Position numbers and translations under genes: made by a program
Assembly (NCBI RefSeq): GCF_022179185.1
Contig: NZ_BPQJ01000055.1
Span: 1-40,029 of the forward strand
Length of the DNA stretch: 40,029 nucleotides
Direction: 5' to 3'
Source of the DNA: Methylobacterium frigidaeris
Lineage (GTDB): Bacteria > Pseudomonadota > Alphaproteobacteria > Rhizobiales > Beijerinckiaceae
In this document: piece after piece, positions 26,889-34,136 of the stretch
Layout: every line of letters starts with the position of its first letter
Numbering within the stretch: the stretch's first letter is position 1
The notes under the pieces: generated by a model
What the model was told of the DNA's origin: nothing
Seen by the model: the letters and a program-made list of their open reading frames with translations, nothing else
Database searches by the model: none

Positions 26889-27788
26889 ATGACGTTCCGC
26901 CTCGCCCACCTCACCGATCCCCATGTCGGGCCGCTCTCGCGCCCGCGCCTGCGCCAGCTGATGAGCAAGCGCGCGACCGGCTGGGTCAACTGGAGCCGCG
27001 GCCGCAAGCTCACCCACGACATGGAGATCCTGGCCGCCCTGGTGGCCGATCTGCGCGCCGCCGCGCCCGACCACATCGCCTGCACCGGTGACCTCTGCAA
27101 TATCGGCCTGCCGAGCGAGTGGGAGACCGCCCGGATCTTCATGGAAGGCTTAGGCGAGCCCGGCTTCGTCAGCTTCGTGCCCGGCAACCACGACGCCTAT
27201 GTCCGCGGCTCGCTGAAGGGGCTCCTCGACGCGGTCGGGCCCTGGACACGGGACGATGCCGGCCGCGACAAGGTGTTTCCCTACCTGCGCCGGAGGGGAC
27301 CGCTGGCGCTGGTCGGACTCTCCTCCGCGATCCCGACCGCGCCCTTCGTGGCAAGCGGGCGCCTCGGGGGCGACCAGATCCGGGCCGCCGAGCGGATGCT
27401 GTCGGAGCTGGCCGCCGAGCCAGAGCGGCCGTGCCGGGTGGTGATGATCCACCATCCGCCGCATGTCGGCGGCGCCAAGGCGGGTCGCAACCTCACGGAT
27501 GCCCACGCCTTCGAGGCGATGATCGGCCGGGTCGGCGCCGACCTCGTGCTGCACGGCCACAACCATGTCGGTTCCGTCGCCTTCCTGATGGCCCCCGGCG
27601 GGCGGCGCGTGCCGGTGATCGGCGCGCCCTCGGCCTCCGCCCGCGGCGGTGCGCTCAAGCACTGCGCCGGCTACCACCTCTACGAGATCGAGCGCACCGG
27701 CACCGGGTTCTCCCTCACGGCGACCCTGCGCGGCCTGCTGCCCGAGGGGGGGCTGGGCGATCTCGGCACCCTGACCCTCAGGGCTTGA
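26889..27788 (+). CDS. Metallophosphoesterase (calcineurin-like)
   Basis: The 299-residue enzyme shows all five metal motifs: D10 and H12 (TDPH), D69 (GDL), N101/H102 (GNHD), H190 (IHHPP) and H225/H227 (GHNH). There is no signal peptide, so it is cytosolic. The pattern resembles the cyclic-nucleotide phosphodiesterase (CpdA-like) branch, but the substrate is not readable. The ATG at 26889 is near the VOC gene end, in the same direction. Confidence 0.93.
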   Translation: MTFRLAHLTDPHVGPLSRPRLRQLMSKRATGWVNWSRGRKLTHDMEILAALVADLRAAAPDHIACTGDLCNIGLPSEWETARIFMEGLGEPGFVSFVPGNHDAYVRGSLKGLLDAVGPWTRDDAGRDKVFPYLRRRGPLALVGLSSAIPTAPFVASGRLGGDQIRAAERMLSELAAEPERPCRVVMIHHPPHVGGAKAGRNLTDAHAFEAMIGRVGADLVLHGHNHVGSVAFLMAPGGRRVPVIGAPSASARGGALKHCAGYHLYEIERTGTGFSLTATLRGLLPEGGLGDLGTLTLRA

Positions 27789-27947
27789 TCCCTAAGGTCT
27801 AACCCGGCCGCAACATTTCAGGCGAGAGGGCGTTCTCCCGCCGACGCGCCCCCGCTCTTCGGGCGGCGCCGGTGTGCGGCAGGGGAGGCGGCGCGGCCGC
27901 CCGCGGCGGGGCTTCGCGTCCCGGCCCCGAGGAGCGAGGTCACTCCG

Positions 27948-30224
27948 ATGGCGGACGAAGCAGGCGACGTGAGGGCGCAGGTCGCGAACGCGCGGGCCGA
28001 GGATGTCGGCCGGGGCGTCGCCCGGGTCGGCGCGGCGGTGCTCCAGAGCCTCGGCCTGCAGGAGGGCCAGCCGATCGAGATCATCGGCAAGCGCCACACC
28101 ACGGCGCTCGCCATCGCGCTCGGCCAGGAGGACGAGGGGCTGAGCATCATCCGGCTCGACGGCCTCCAGCGCGTCAATGCCGGCGTCGGCTCCGGCGACC
28201 ACGTCGAGATCCGCAAGGCCGAGGTGCGGCCCGCCACCCGGGTGGTGCTGGCCCCGGCCCAGAAGAACCTGCGTCTGCAGGGCTCGGGCGAGGCCCTGCG
28301 CCGCACCTTCTACCGCCGGCCGCTGGTCTCCGGCGACGTGATCTCGACCTCGGTCCCCTCGCGCTTCGCCCGCGACCAGGTGCCGGAGGAGCTGCGCCAG
28401 ATGTTCAGCCTGCCGGCCTACGGCCTGCAGGAGATCCGCCTCGTCGTGGTTTCGACCCAGCCCACACGCGGCATCGTGCAGGTGACCGCCGAGACCGAGG
28501 TCGAGCTGCGCCCGCTCTACGAGGAGCCGAAGGAGGTGCGCCGCGCCGACGTCACCTACGACGATATTGGCGGCCTCGGCACCACCGTCGACCAGGTCCG
28601 GGAGATGGTCGAGCTGCCGCTGCGCCATCCCGAGCTGTTCCAGCGCCTCGGCATCGACCCGCCGAAGGGCGTGCTGCTCTACGGCCCCCCCGGTACCGGC
28701 AAGACCCTGCTGGCCCGGGCCGTGGCGAACGAGACCGAGGCGCAGTTCTTCCACATCGCCGGCCCGGAGATCATGGGCAGCCAGTACGGCGAATCCGAGC
28801 AGCGCCTGCGCCAGATCTTCTCCGAGGCCCAGCGCAACGCACCGGCCATCATCTTCATCGACGAGATCGACTCGATCGCCCCGAAGCGCGAGGAGGTCCG
28901 CGGCGAGGTCGAGCGGCGCATCGTCGCCCAGTTGCTCACCCTGATGGACGGCCTCGAGCCGCGCCAGAACATCGTGGTGATCGGCGCCACCAACCGTCGC
29001 GACGCGATCGACGAGGCTCTCCGCCGCCCCGGTCGCTTCGACCGCGAGATCATCATCGGCGTGCCCGACGAGCCCGGCCGGCGGGAGGTGCTGACCATCC
29101 ACACCCGCGGCATGCCGCTCGGCGACAACGTCGATCTCGACGAGATCGCGCGCACCACCTACGGCTTCGTCGGCGCCGACCTCTCGGCGCTCGCCCGCGA
29201 GGCGGCGATGGACGCGCTGCGCCGCGTGCTGCCGCAGATCAACCTCAAGGAGGGCATCCCGCCCGAGATCCTGGAGACGCTCCAGGTCTGCCGCGAGGAT
29301 TTCCTGAACGCCCTCAAGCGCGTGCAGCCCTCGGCCCTGCGCGAGATCATGATCCAGGTCCCGAACGTCACCTGGGACGATATCGGGGGCTTGGGCGAGG
29401 TGCAGACGAAGCTGCGCGAGGGCGTCGAGCTGCCGCTTCGCAACCCGGAGGCCTTCCGCCGCATCGGCATCCGGCCGGCCAAGGGCTTCCTGCTGTTCGG
29501 GCCCCCCGGCACCGGCAAGACCCTGCTCGCCAAGGCGGTCGCCCGGGAGGCGCAGGCGAACTTCGTCGCCACCAAGTCCTCCGACCTGCTCTCGAAATGG
29601 TACGGCGAATCCGAGCAGCAGGTCTCGCGGCTGTTCGCCCGCGCCCGCCAGGTCGCCCCGACGGTGATTTTCATCGACGAGATCGATTCGCTGGCGCCGG
29701 TGCGCGGCGGCGGCCTCGGCGAGCCGGCCGTGACCGAGCGGGTGGTCAACACGATCCTGGCCGAGATGGACGGCCTGGAGGAGTTGCAGGGCGTGGTGGT
29801 GATGGCCGCCACCAACCGGCCGAACCTCGTCGATCCGGCGCTGCTACGCCCCGGCCGCTTCGACGAACTGGTCTACGTGCCGGTGCCGACCATCGCCGGG
29901 CGGCGCCACATCCTCGGCATCCACACCCGCGCCATGCCGCTCGCCGAGGACGTCGACCTCGACGCGCTCGCCGAGCGCACCACCCGCTTCACCGGCGCGG
30001 ATCTCGAGGACCTGACCCGCCGGGCCGGCCTGATGGCGTTGCGCGAGAACCTGGCGAGCGAGCGGGTGACGCAAGGCCATTTCGATGCGGCGCTCCACGA
30101 GACCCGCGCCTCGGTGACGCCCGAGATGGAGCAGGATTACGAGACGATGCTGCGCACCCTCAAGCAGGAGGGCCCGCAGCGCCAGCCGATCGGCTTCGTA
30201 CCCCTGAGGCAAGCGGCGGAGTAG
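27948..30224 (+). CDS. cdc48: CDC48-family AAA+ ATPase
   Basis: The 758-residue protein is a double-AAA unfoldase like archaeal VAT and eukaryotic p97. It has an N domain (double-psi barrel plus four-stranded part, about 1-195), D1 (about 200-440) and D2 (about 475-735). Walker A is GPPGTGKT in both (246-253 and 518-525), with DEIDSIAP and DEIDSLAP as Walker B. The D2 pore loop is SKWYGESE, whereas D1 has SQYGESE. The C-terminus (GFVPLRQAAE) lacks the HbYX proteasome-docking motif. It likely extracts or unfolds proteins, but partners are not known. Confidence 0.95.
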   Translation: MADEAGDVRAQVANARAEDVGRGVARVGAAVLQSLGLQEGQPIEIIGKRHTTALAIALGQEDEGLSIIRLDGLQRVNAGVGSGDHVEIRKAEVRPATRVVLAPAQKNLRLQGSGEALRRTFYRRPLVSGDVISTSVPSRFARDQVPEELRQMFSLPAYGLQEIRLVVVSTQPTRGIVQVTAETEVELRPLYEEPKEVRRADVTYDDIGGLGTTVDQVREMVELPLRHPELFQRLGIDPPKGVLLYGPPGTGKTLLARAVANETEAQFFHIAGPEIMGSQYGESEQRLRQIFSEAQRNAPAIIFIDEIDSIAPKREEVRGEVERRIVAQLLTLMDGLEPRQNIVVIGATNRRDAIDEALRRPGRFDREIIIGVPDEPGRREVLTIHTRGMPLGDNVDLDEIARTTYGFVGADLSALAREAAMDALRRVLPQINLKEGIPPEILETLQVCREDFLNALKRVQPSALREIMIQVPNVTWDDIGGLGEVQTKLREGVELPLRNPEAFRRIGIRPAKGFLLFGPPGTGKTLLAKAVAREAQANFVATKSSDLLSKWYGESEQQVSRLFARARQVAPTVIFIDEIDSLAPVRGGGLGEPAVTERVVNTILAEMDGLEELQGVVVMAATNRPNLVDPALLRPGRFDELVYVPVPTIAGRRHILGIHTRAMPLAEDVDLDALAERTTRFTGADLEDLTRRAGLMALRENLASERVTQGHFDAALHETRASVTPEMEQDYETMLRTLKQEGPQRQPIGFVPLRQAAE

Positions 30225-30330
30225 CGCGGCGGAGCAGGCGAGCGGCGCCTCGGCGGCCTGTGGCGCGAAAGCACCATGAGCCGGGCGGCGATTGTTTCCG
30301 CCCTGTTTTCGCCACAGCCCGGCGGCCAAG

Positions 30331-30352
30331 CCGTTCGACCACATTCGAACGG
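30331..30352. promoter_or_regulatory. Perfect dyad just upstream of the L,D-transpeptidase ribosome site
   Basis: CCGTTCGA (30331-30338) and TCGAACGG (30345-30352) are perfect inverted repeats with a six-base centre. They end within the GGGAGGGGG ribosome site of the ATG at 30363. An operator or a translation-control hairpin is possible. Confidence 0.55.
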
Positions 30353-30362
30353 GAGGGGGACC

Positions 30363-30947
30363 ATGACCCGTCAGACCGCGCCGCGGCGCATGTTGAGGCC
30401 GCTCATGGCCGCTGCCGCCCTGCTGACACTCGCGGCCCCGGCCCACGCCATCAGCCTGCTCGACCGCGGGCCGATCGCCGACTTCCTGACGGTGTTCCGC
30501 CAGCAGGGCGTGCCGCGCCAGACCATCGGCTGGAACAGCCCCTACAAGCCCGGCACGGTGGTGATCTCGACCAGCCAGCGCCGGCTCTACTACATCCTGC
30601 CGAATCAGGAGGCGATCCAGTACGGCGTCGGCGTCGGCCGCGAGGGCTTCTCCTGGTCCGGCACCAAGACCGTGACGATGAAGAAGGAATGGCCGTCCTG
30701 GCGTCCCCCTGAGCAGATGATCAAGCGCCGCCCCGACCTGCCGCGCTACATGGCCGGCGGCAACGACAACCCGCTCGGCGCCCGCGCGCTCTATCTCGGC
30801 TCCTCGCTCTACCGCATCCACGGCTCGAACGAGCCGGAGACGATCGGCGCGGCGGTGTCTTCGGGCTGCATCCGCATGACCAACCGGGACGTGATCGACC
30901 TGTACGACCGCGTGAAGGTCGGGACGAAGGTGGTTGTGCTGCCGTAA
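30363..30947 (+). CDS. Secreted L,D-transpeptidase (YkuD domain)
   Basis: The enzyme makes 3-3 peptidoglycan cross-links or attaches proteins to peptidoglycan in the periplasm. The 194-residue product has a Sec signal peptide (cut after AHA, residue 29). The YkuD catalytic residues are H153 (IHGSNEP) and C169 (SSGCIRMTN). The ATG at 30363 follows a GGGAGG site. No LysM or other cell-wall domain is present, which is normal for short periplasmic forms. Confidence 0.95.
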   Translation: MTRQTAPRRMLRPLMAAAALLTLAAPAHAISLLDRGPIADFLTVFRQQGVPRQTIGWNSPYKPGTVVISTSQRRLYYILPNQEAIQYGVGVGREGFSWSGTKTVTMKKEWPSWRPPEQMIKRRPDLPRYMAGGNDNPLGARALYLGSSLYRIHGSNEPETIGAAVSSGCIRMTNRDVIDLYDRVKVGTKVVVLP

Positions 30948-30962
30948 GGTCCGCCGTCCAAT

Positions 30963-31082
30963 CCTGAATGCGAAGCGGCTCAGTCGGCGTTTGTGCCGGC
31001 ATGTTGAGCCGCTTCGCGGCATTTCTCGTGCTGGATCCCGGATCTCCTTCCGTTTACGCTGTACTCGTCCGGGAAAGGGCGG
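30963..31082 (+). repeat. Left flanking repeat of the GIY-YIG unit
   Basis: This 120-bp sequence is an inverted copy of 31402-31520, about 85 percent identical by eye. It contains a 12-bp perfect hairpin: CGAAGCGGCTCA (30971-30982) and TGAGCCGCTTCG (31005-31016), then the common core GGATCCCGGATCTCC. It ends eight bases before the nuclease start codon, so it also forms the leader of that gene. Confidence 0.9.
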
Positions 31083-31089
31083 TGCGCGA

Positions 31090-31382
31090 ATGGCGAAGGG
31101 CGGCTTCGTGTACATGCTGGCGAGCAGCCGCAACGGCACGCTGTACGTCGGATCGACGGTTGATCTGTGTCGGCGTATCCATGAGCATCAGAAGGCTCAC
31201 ACGCCCGATTTACGACTCGCTACAGTATGACACATCTGGTCTGGTGCGAGTATTGCGATCTGATCGCAGATGCCCGCCACCGCGAACATACGCTCAAGAA
31301 GTGGCGGCGTGCCTGGAATCACGCGCTGATCGAGGCGATGAACCCGGGCTGGCACGACTTGTCCGCTGACCTCAACAGCTAG
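31090..31382 (+). pseudogene. GIY-YIG nuclease, frameshifted
   Basis: The first frame reads MAKGGFVYMLASSRNGTLYV, then GSTVDLCRRIHEHQK. It has the VYM-x10-YVG form of the GIY-YIG motif with the catalytic arginine region (DLCRR). After codon AAG (31192-31194) the reading frame is lost and hits a stop at 31228-31230. The next frame continues the protein: GSHARFTTRYSMTHLVWCEY, then a REHTLKKWRRAWNHALIEAM segment and a stop at 31380-31382. Losing one G from a GGG run at 31194-31195 explains the shift; with it restored the protein has 97 residues, the usual size of stand-alone GIY-YIG proteins. The change could be genuine decay or a sequencing error. It sits between two inverted repeats. Confidence 0.85.
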
Positions 31383-31401
31383 GCAAATCACTTTCTTCCA
31401 C

Positions 31402-31520
31402 CCGCCCCTTTCCCGGACGACTGCAGCGAAGCGGAAGGAGATCCGGGATCCGGCACAAGAAGTGCCGCGAAGCGGCTCGACATACCAGCACAGACGCCGA
31501 CAAAGCCGCTTCGCTTCAGG
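31402..31520 (-). repeat. Right flanking repeat of the GIY-YIG unit
   Basis: This is an inverted copy of 30963-31082. It carries GCAGCGAAGCGG, the core GGAGATCCGGGATCC, and a 10-bp hairpin (CGAAGCGGCT 31468-31477 with AGCCGCTTCG 31504-31513). A related but more diverged inverted pair lies at 3493-3663. Confidence 0.9.
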
Positions 31521-31537
31521 CCTGAAACGACCGTGGC

Positions 31538-32956
31538 TTAAACCGCCACCACCTTCCCCGGATTCATGATGTTGTCCGGATCGATCGCCCGCTTCAGCGT
31601 CCGCATCAGGTTCAACGCCTCCGGCCCGTGCTCCAGCTCCATGAAGCGCATCTTCTTCTGGCCGATGCCGTGCTCCCCGGTGCAGGTACCCTCCATGGCG
31701 ATGGCGCGGGCGACCAGGCGCTCGATGAAGCCGGTGACCCGGGCGATCTCGTCGGGATCGTCCATCATCACGAGCGGCGAGGTGTGGAAGTTGCCGTCGC
31801 CGACATGGCCGGCGATCGGCGCCGTGATGCCGCTCTCGACGATGTCGCGCTTGGTCGCGTCGACGCATTCGGCGAGCCGCGAGATCGGCACGCAGACGTC
31901 GGTGGCGATGACCTTGGCGCCCGGGCGCATGCCGACCGCCGCCCAGTAGACGTCGTGGCGGGCCTGCCAGAGCCGGGTGCGGTCCTCCGCCTTCGTCGCC
32001 CACTCGTAGGGGCCGCCCTCGAACTCCGCCGCGATCTCGCCGAAGCGCTCGGCCTGCTCGCGCACGCTCGCATCCGTGCCGTGGAACTCGACCAGCAGCA
32101 GCGGGGTCTCGGGCAGGGTCAGCTTCGAATAGGCGTTGCAGGCCGCGACCTGGACCTCGTCGAGGAGCTCGATGCGCGCCACCGGCAGACCTGACTGGAT
32201 CGTCACGATGACCGCGTCGCAGGCCGCCTTGATGGTCGGGAACGGGCAGACACCGGCGGAGATCGCCTCGGGGATGCCGGCGAGCTTGAGCGTCAATTCG
32301 GTGATGATGCCGAAGGTGCCCTCCGAGCCCACCAGCAGCCGGGTGAGATCGTAGCCGGCGGAGGTCTTGCGCGCCCGCGGGCTCGTGCGGATGACGTCGC
32401 CGTTCGGCATCACGGCGGTGAGCGACAGGACGTTGTCCTTCATCGTGCCGTAGCGCACCGCGTTGGTGCCCGAGGCCCGGGTCGCCGCCATGCCGCCGAG
32501 CGACGCGTCGGCGCCCGGATCGATCGGGAAGAACAGGCCCTGGTCGCGCAGGTGCTCGTTCACCGCCTTGCGGGTCACGCCGGGCTGGACCACGCAGTCC
32601 AGGTCCTCGGCATGGACCGCCAGGACCTTGTTCATCCCGCTCATGTCGATCGAGATGCCGCCGAACGGCGCGTTGACGTGGCCCTCGAGCGAGGTGCCGG
32701 TGCCGAAGGCGACAACCGGCATCTTGTGGGCGGCGCAGACCCGCACGATGGCCTGCACATCCTCAGTGCTCTCGGCGTAGACCACCGCGTCCGGCGGCTG
32801 GTTGGCGACCCAGGTCAGGGTGCTGGCATGCTGTTCGCGCACCGCCTGCGATGTGACGACGCGGTTGCCGAACTGCGCCGTCAGCTCGCGGACGACCGCA
32901 TCCACGGTCTCGGGGCTCGGGCGCGCGCGGGTGGGGGCGGGGGTGGGGGCGTTCAT
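31538..32956 (-). CDS. FAD-linked oxidase, D-lactate dehydrogenase (cytochrome) type
   Basis: The 472-residue flavoprotein has a PCMH FAD domain (about 35-215; FGTGTSLEGHV, PGADASLGGMAATRASG) and an FAD-oxidase C-terminal domain with AGHVGDGNFH and TGEHGIGQKK. This matches the LDHD/DLD family, which oxidises D-lactate or related 2-hydroxy acids to the oxo-acid and reduces cytochrome c. GlcD is a close relative. The ATG at 32954-32956 has a GGGAGA ribosome site. It may be functionally linked to glcE, but this is not shown by sequence. Confidence 0.93.
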   Translation of the reverse strand: MNAPTPAPTRARPSPETVDAVVRELTAQFGNRVVTSQAVREQHASTLTWVANQPPDAVVYAESTEDVQAIVRVCAAHKMPVVAFGTGTSLEGHVNAPFGGISIDMSGMNKVLAVHAEDLDCVVQPGVTRKAVNEHLRDQGLFFPIDPGADASLGGMAATRASGTNAVRYGTMKDNVLSLTAVMPNGDVIRTSPRARKTSAGYDLTRLLVGSEGTFGIITELTLKLAGIPEAISAGVCPFPTIKAACDAVIVTIQSGLPVARIELLDEVQVAACNAYSKLTLPETPLLLVEFHGTDASVREQAERFGEIAAEFEGGPYEWATKAEDRTRLWQARHDVYWAAVGMRPGAKVIATDVCVPISRLAECVDATKRDIVESGITAPIAGHVGDGNFHTSPLVMMDDPDEIARVTGFIERLVARAIAMEGTCTGEHGIGQKKMRFMELEHGPEALNLMRTLKRAIDPDNIMNPGKVVAV

Positions 32957-33184
32957 GGCGGGTCTCCCGGACGTTCTGGCGACCGGACGGACCGGCCTTT
33001 TGCCGGCCACTCTAGCAGCCGCGTCCCGGCCGGCATATCCGGAGCCCCGGTCACGGAGAAGTGCGCTCCGGGGCTGACACCTTGCCCCAAGGTGCAATGC
33101 ATCCGGGGATGCATCCTTTGCCCAGGCGTGGTACGTGCCGAAGCGCCCTTGTCATCCCGCCTGCGCCTGATCGGGAGCCCCACA

Positions 33185-33748
33185 ATGGCTGACGACCGTC
33201 CCGCTTCGGTCTTCTTCTTCGCGCCGTTCGTGTCGTCGACGATGGCGATCGAGCCGGGCTGGATCGATTACAACGGCCACCTGAACATGGCGTACTACCA
33301 CGTCCTGTTCGACCGGGCGGTGGACGAGGCGTTCGGCGTGGTCGGCCTGGGACCCGACTACATGGAGACCGGTCGCGGCACGACCTTCGCGGCCGAGGTC
33401 CACGTGCGCTACCGCCGCGAGCTGGTGCTCGATGATCGGGTGCGGGTGACGCTGCAGCTCGTCGCCTTCGACGAGAAGCGGCTGCACTTCTACTCCGAGA
33501 TCCGCCACGCCACCGAGGGCTGGGTCGCCGCCACCTCGGAGAACCTCTCCCTCCACGTCGACCCGGCGACACGGCGCGTGGCGCCGTTCCCGGAGGACAT
33601 CCAGGCCAATCTCGCGGTGATGCTCAGCTCGCATGCCCGGCTGCCGCGGCCCGACGATCTCGGCCGGGTGATCGGCATCCCGGCCCGCGGCCATGCCCGG
33701 CCGGACGCGATGGCCTTCGCGGCCGCCGGCGCCCGGGTCAGGCACTAA
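33185..33748 (+). CDS. Acyl-CoA thioesterase-like hot-dog protein
   Basis: The 187-residue product has the 4HBT/YbgC-like active-site motif DYNGHLNMAYY (residues 28-38) and an ordinary hot-dog core (RGTTFAAEVHVRYRREL). Related thioesterases act on acyl-CoA, including betainyl-CoA in carnitine degradation operons, so the acyl group is uncertain. ATG at 33185. It is divergent from the FAD-linked oxidase and converges on the small secreted protein gene, with four bases between them. Confidence 0.85.
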   Translation: MADDRPASVFFFAPFVSSTMAIEPGWIDYNGHLNMAYYHVLFDRAVDEAFGVVGLGPDYMETGRGTTFAAEVHVRYRRELVLDDRVRVTLQLVAFDEKRLHFYSEIRHATEGWVAATSENLSLHVDPATRRVAPFPEDIQANLAVMLSSHARLPRPDDLGRVIGIPARGHARPDAMAFAAAGARVRH

Positions 33749-33752
33749 CGGC

Positions 33753-34001
33753 TCAGCGACTCGGCACGATGATCGGCGCCGGCGGCGGCGGCAGGCTCTG
33801 CTGGCGCTGGATCTGGCCCTGGAGCTGGTTGGTCTCGAACCGGTTCTGCTGCTGGATGCCGCGTGACTCGGCCCGCGACTCGATCGAGCGGTTGATCCCC
33901 TCGACGGCCTGCTGGGAGCGGTTGACGGGGACCTGGTTCTGCGCGAGCGCCGGGAGCGGCGCGGCGGCGAGTGCCAGGATCAGGAGGGTGTGGGCGCGCA
34001 T
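33753..34001 (-). CDS. Small secreted Gln-rich protein of unknown function
   Basis: An 82-residue product with a Sec signal peptide (MRAHTLLILALAAAPLPALA|QNQ). The mature part is rich in Gln, Arg, Ser and Asn and ends in a proline stretch (PPPPAPIIVPSR); the central segment is likely a short coiled coil. The ATG at 33999-34001 follows an AAAGGA ribosome site. It is much shorter than the antisense frame it sits in. No family was recognised. Confidence 0.65.
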   Translation of the reverse strand: MRAHTLLILALAAAPLPALAQNQVPVNRSQQAVEGINRSIESRAESRGIQQQNRFETNQLQGQIQRQQSLPPPPAPIIVPSR

Positions 34002-34136
34002 CGGAATCCTTTCCAAGGGCAATGGACTGTCCGTGAGGGACGACGCCGAGATTCCTGCAAGGTTCCGGTGCTCGACGAAAGAGCGATGCGCCCGCCACCC
34101 TCGACGCCGTTCGCGTTTTGGTCCAGTGATGCCGGC

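Noticed and set aside
27872..30712. 946-codon plus-strand frame overlapping cdc48
   Set aside because: Arg/Gly/Pro-rich translation in an alternative frame of a clear AAA+ gene; no domain recognisable.
30934..31230. 98-codon frame reading into the GIY-YIG gene from upstream
   Set aside because: The upstream part is the flanking repeat, not protein; the real start is the ATG at 31090.
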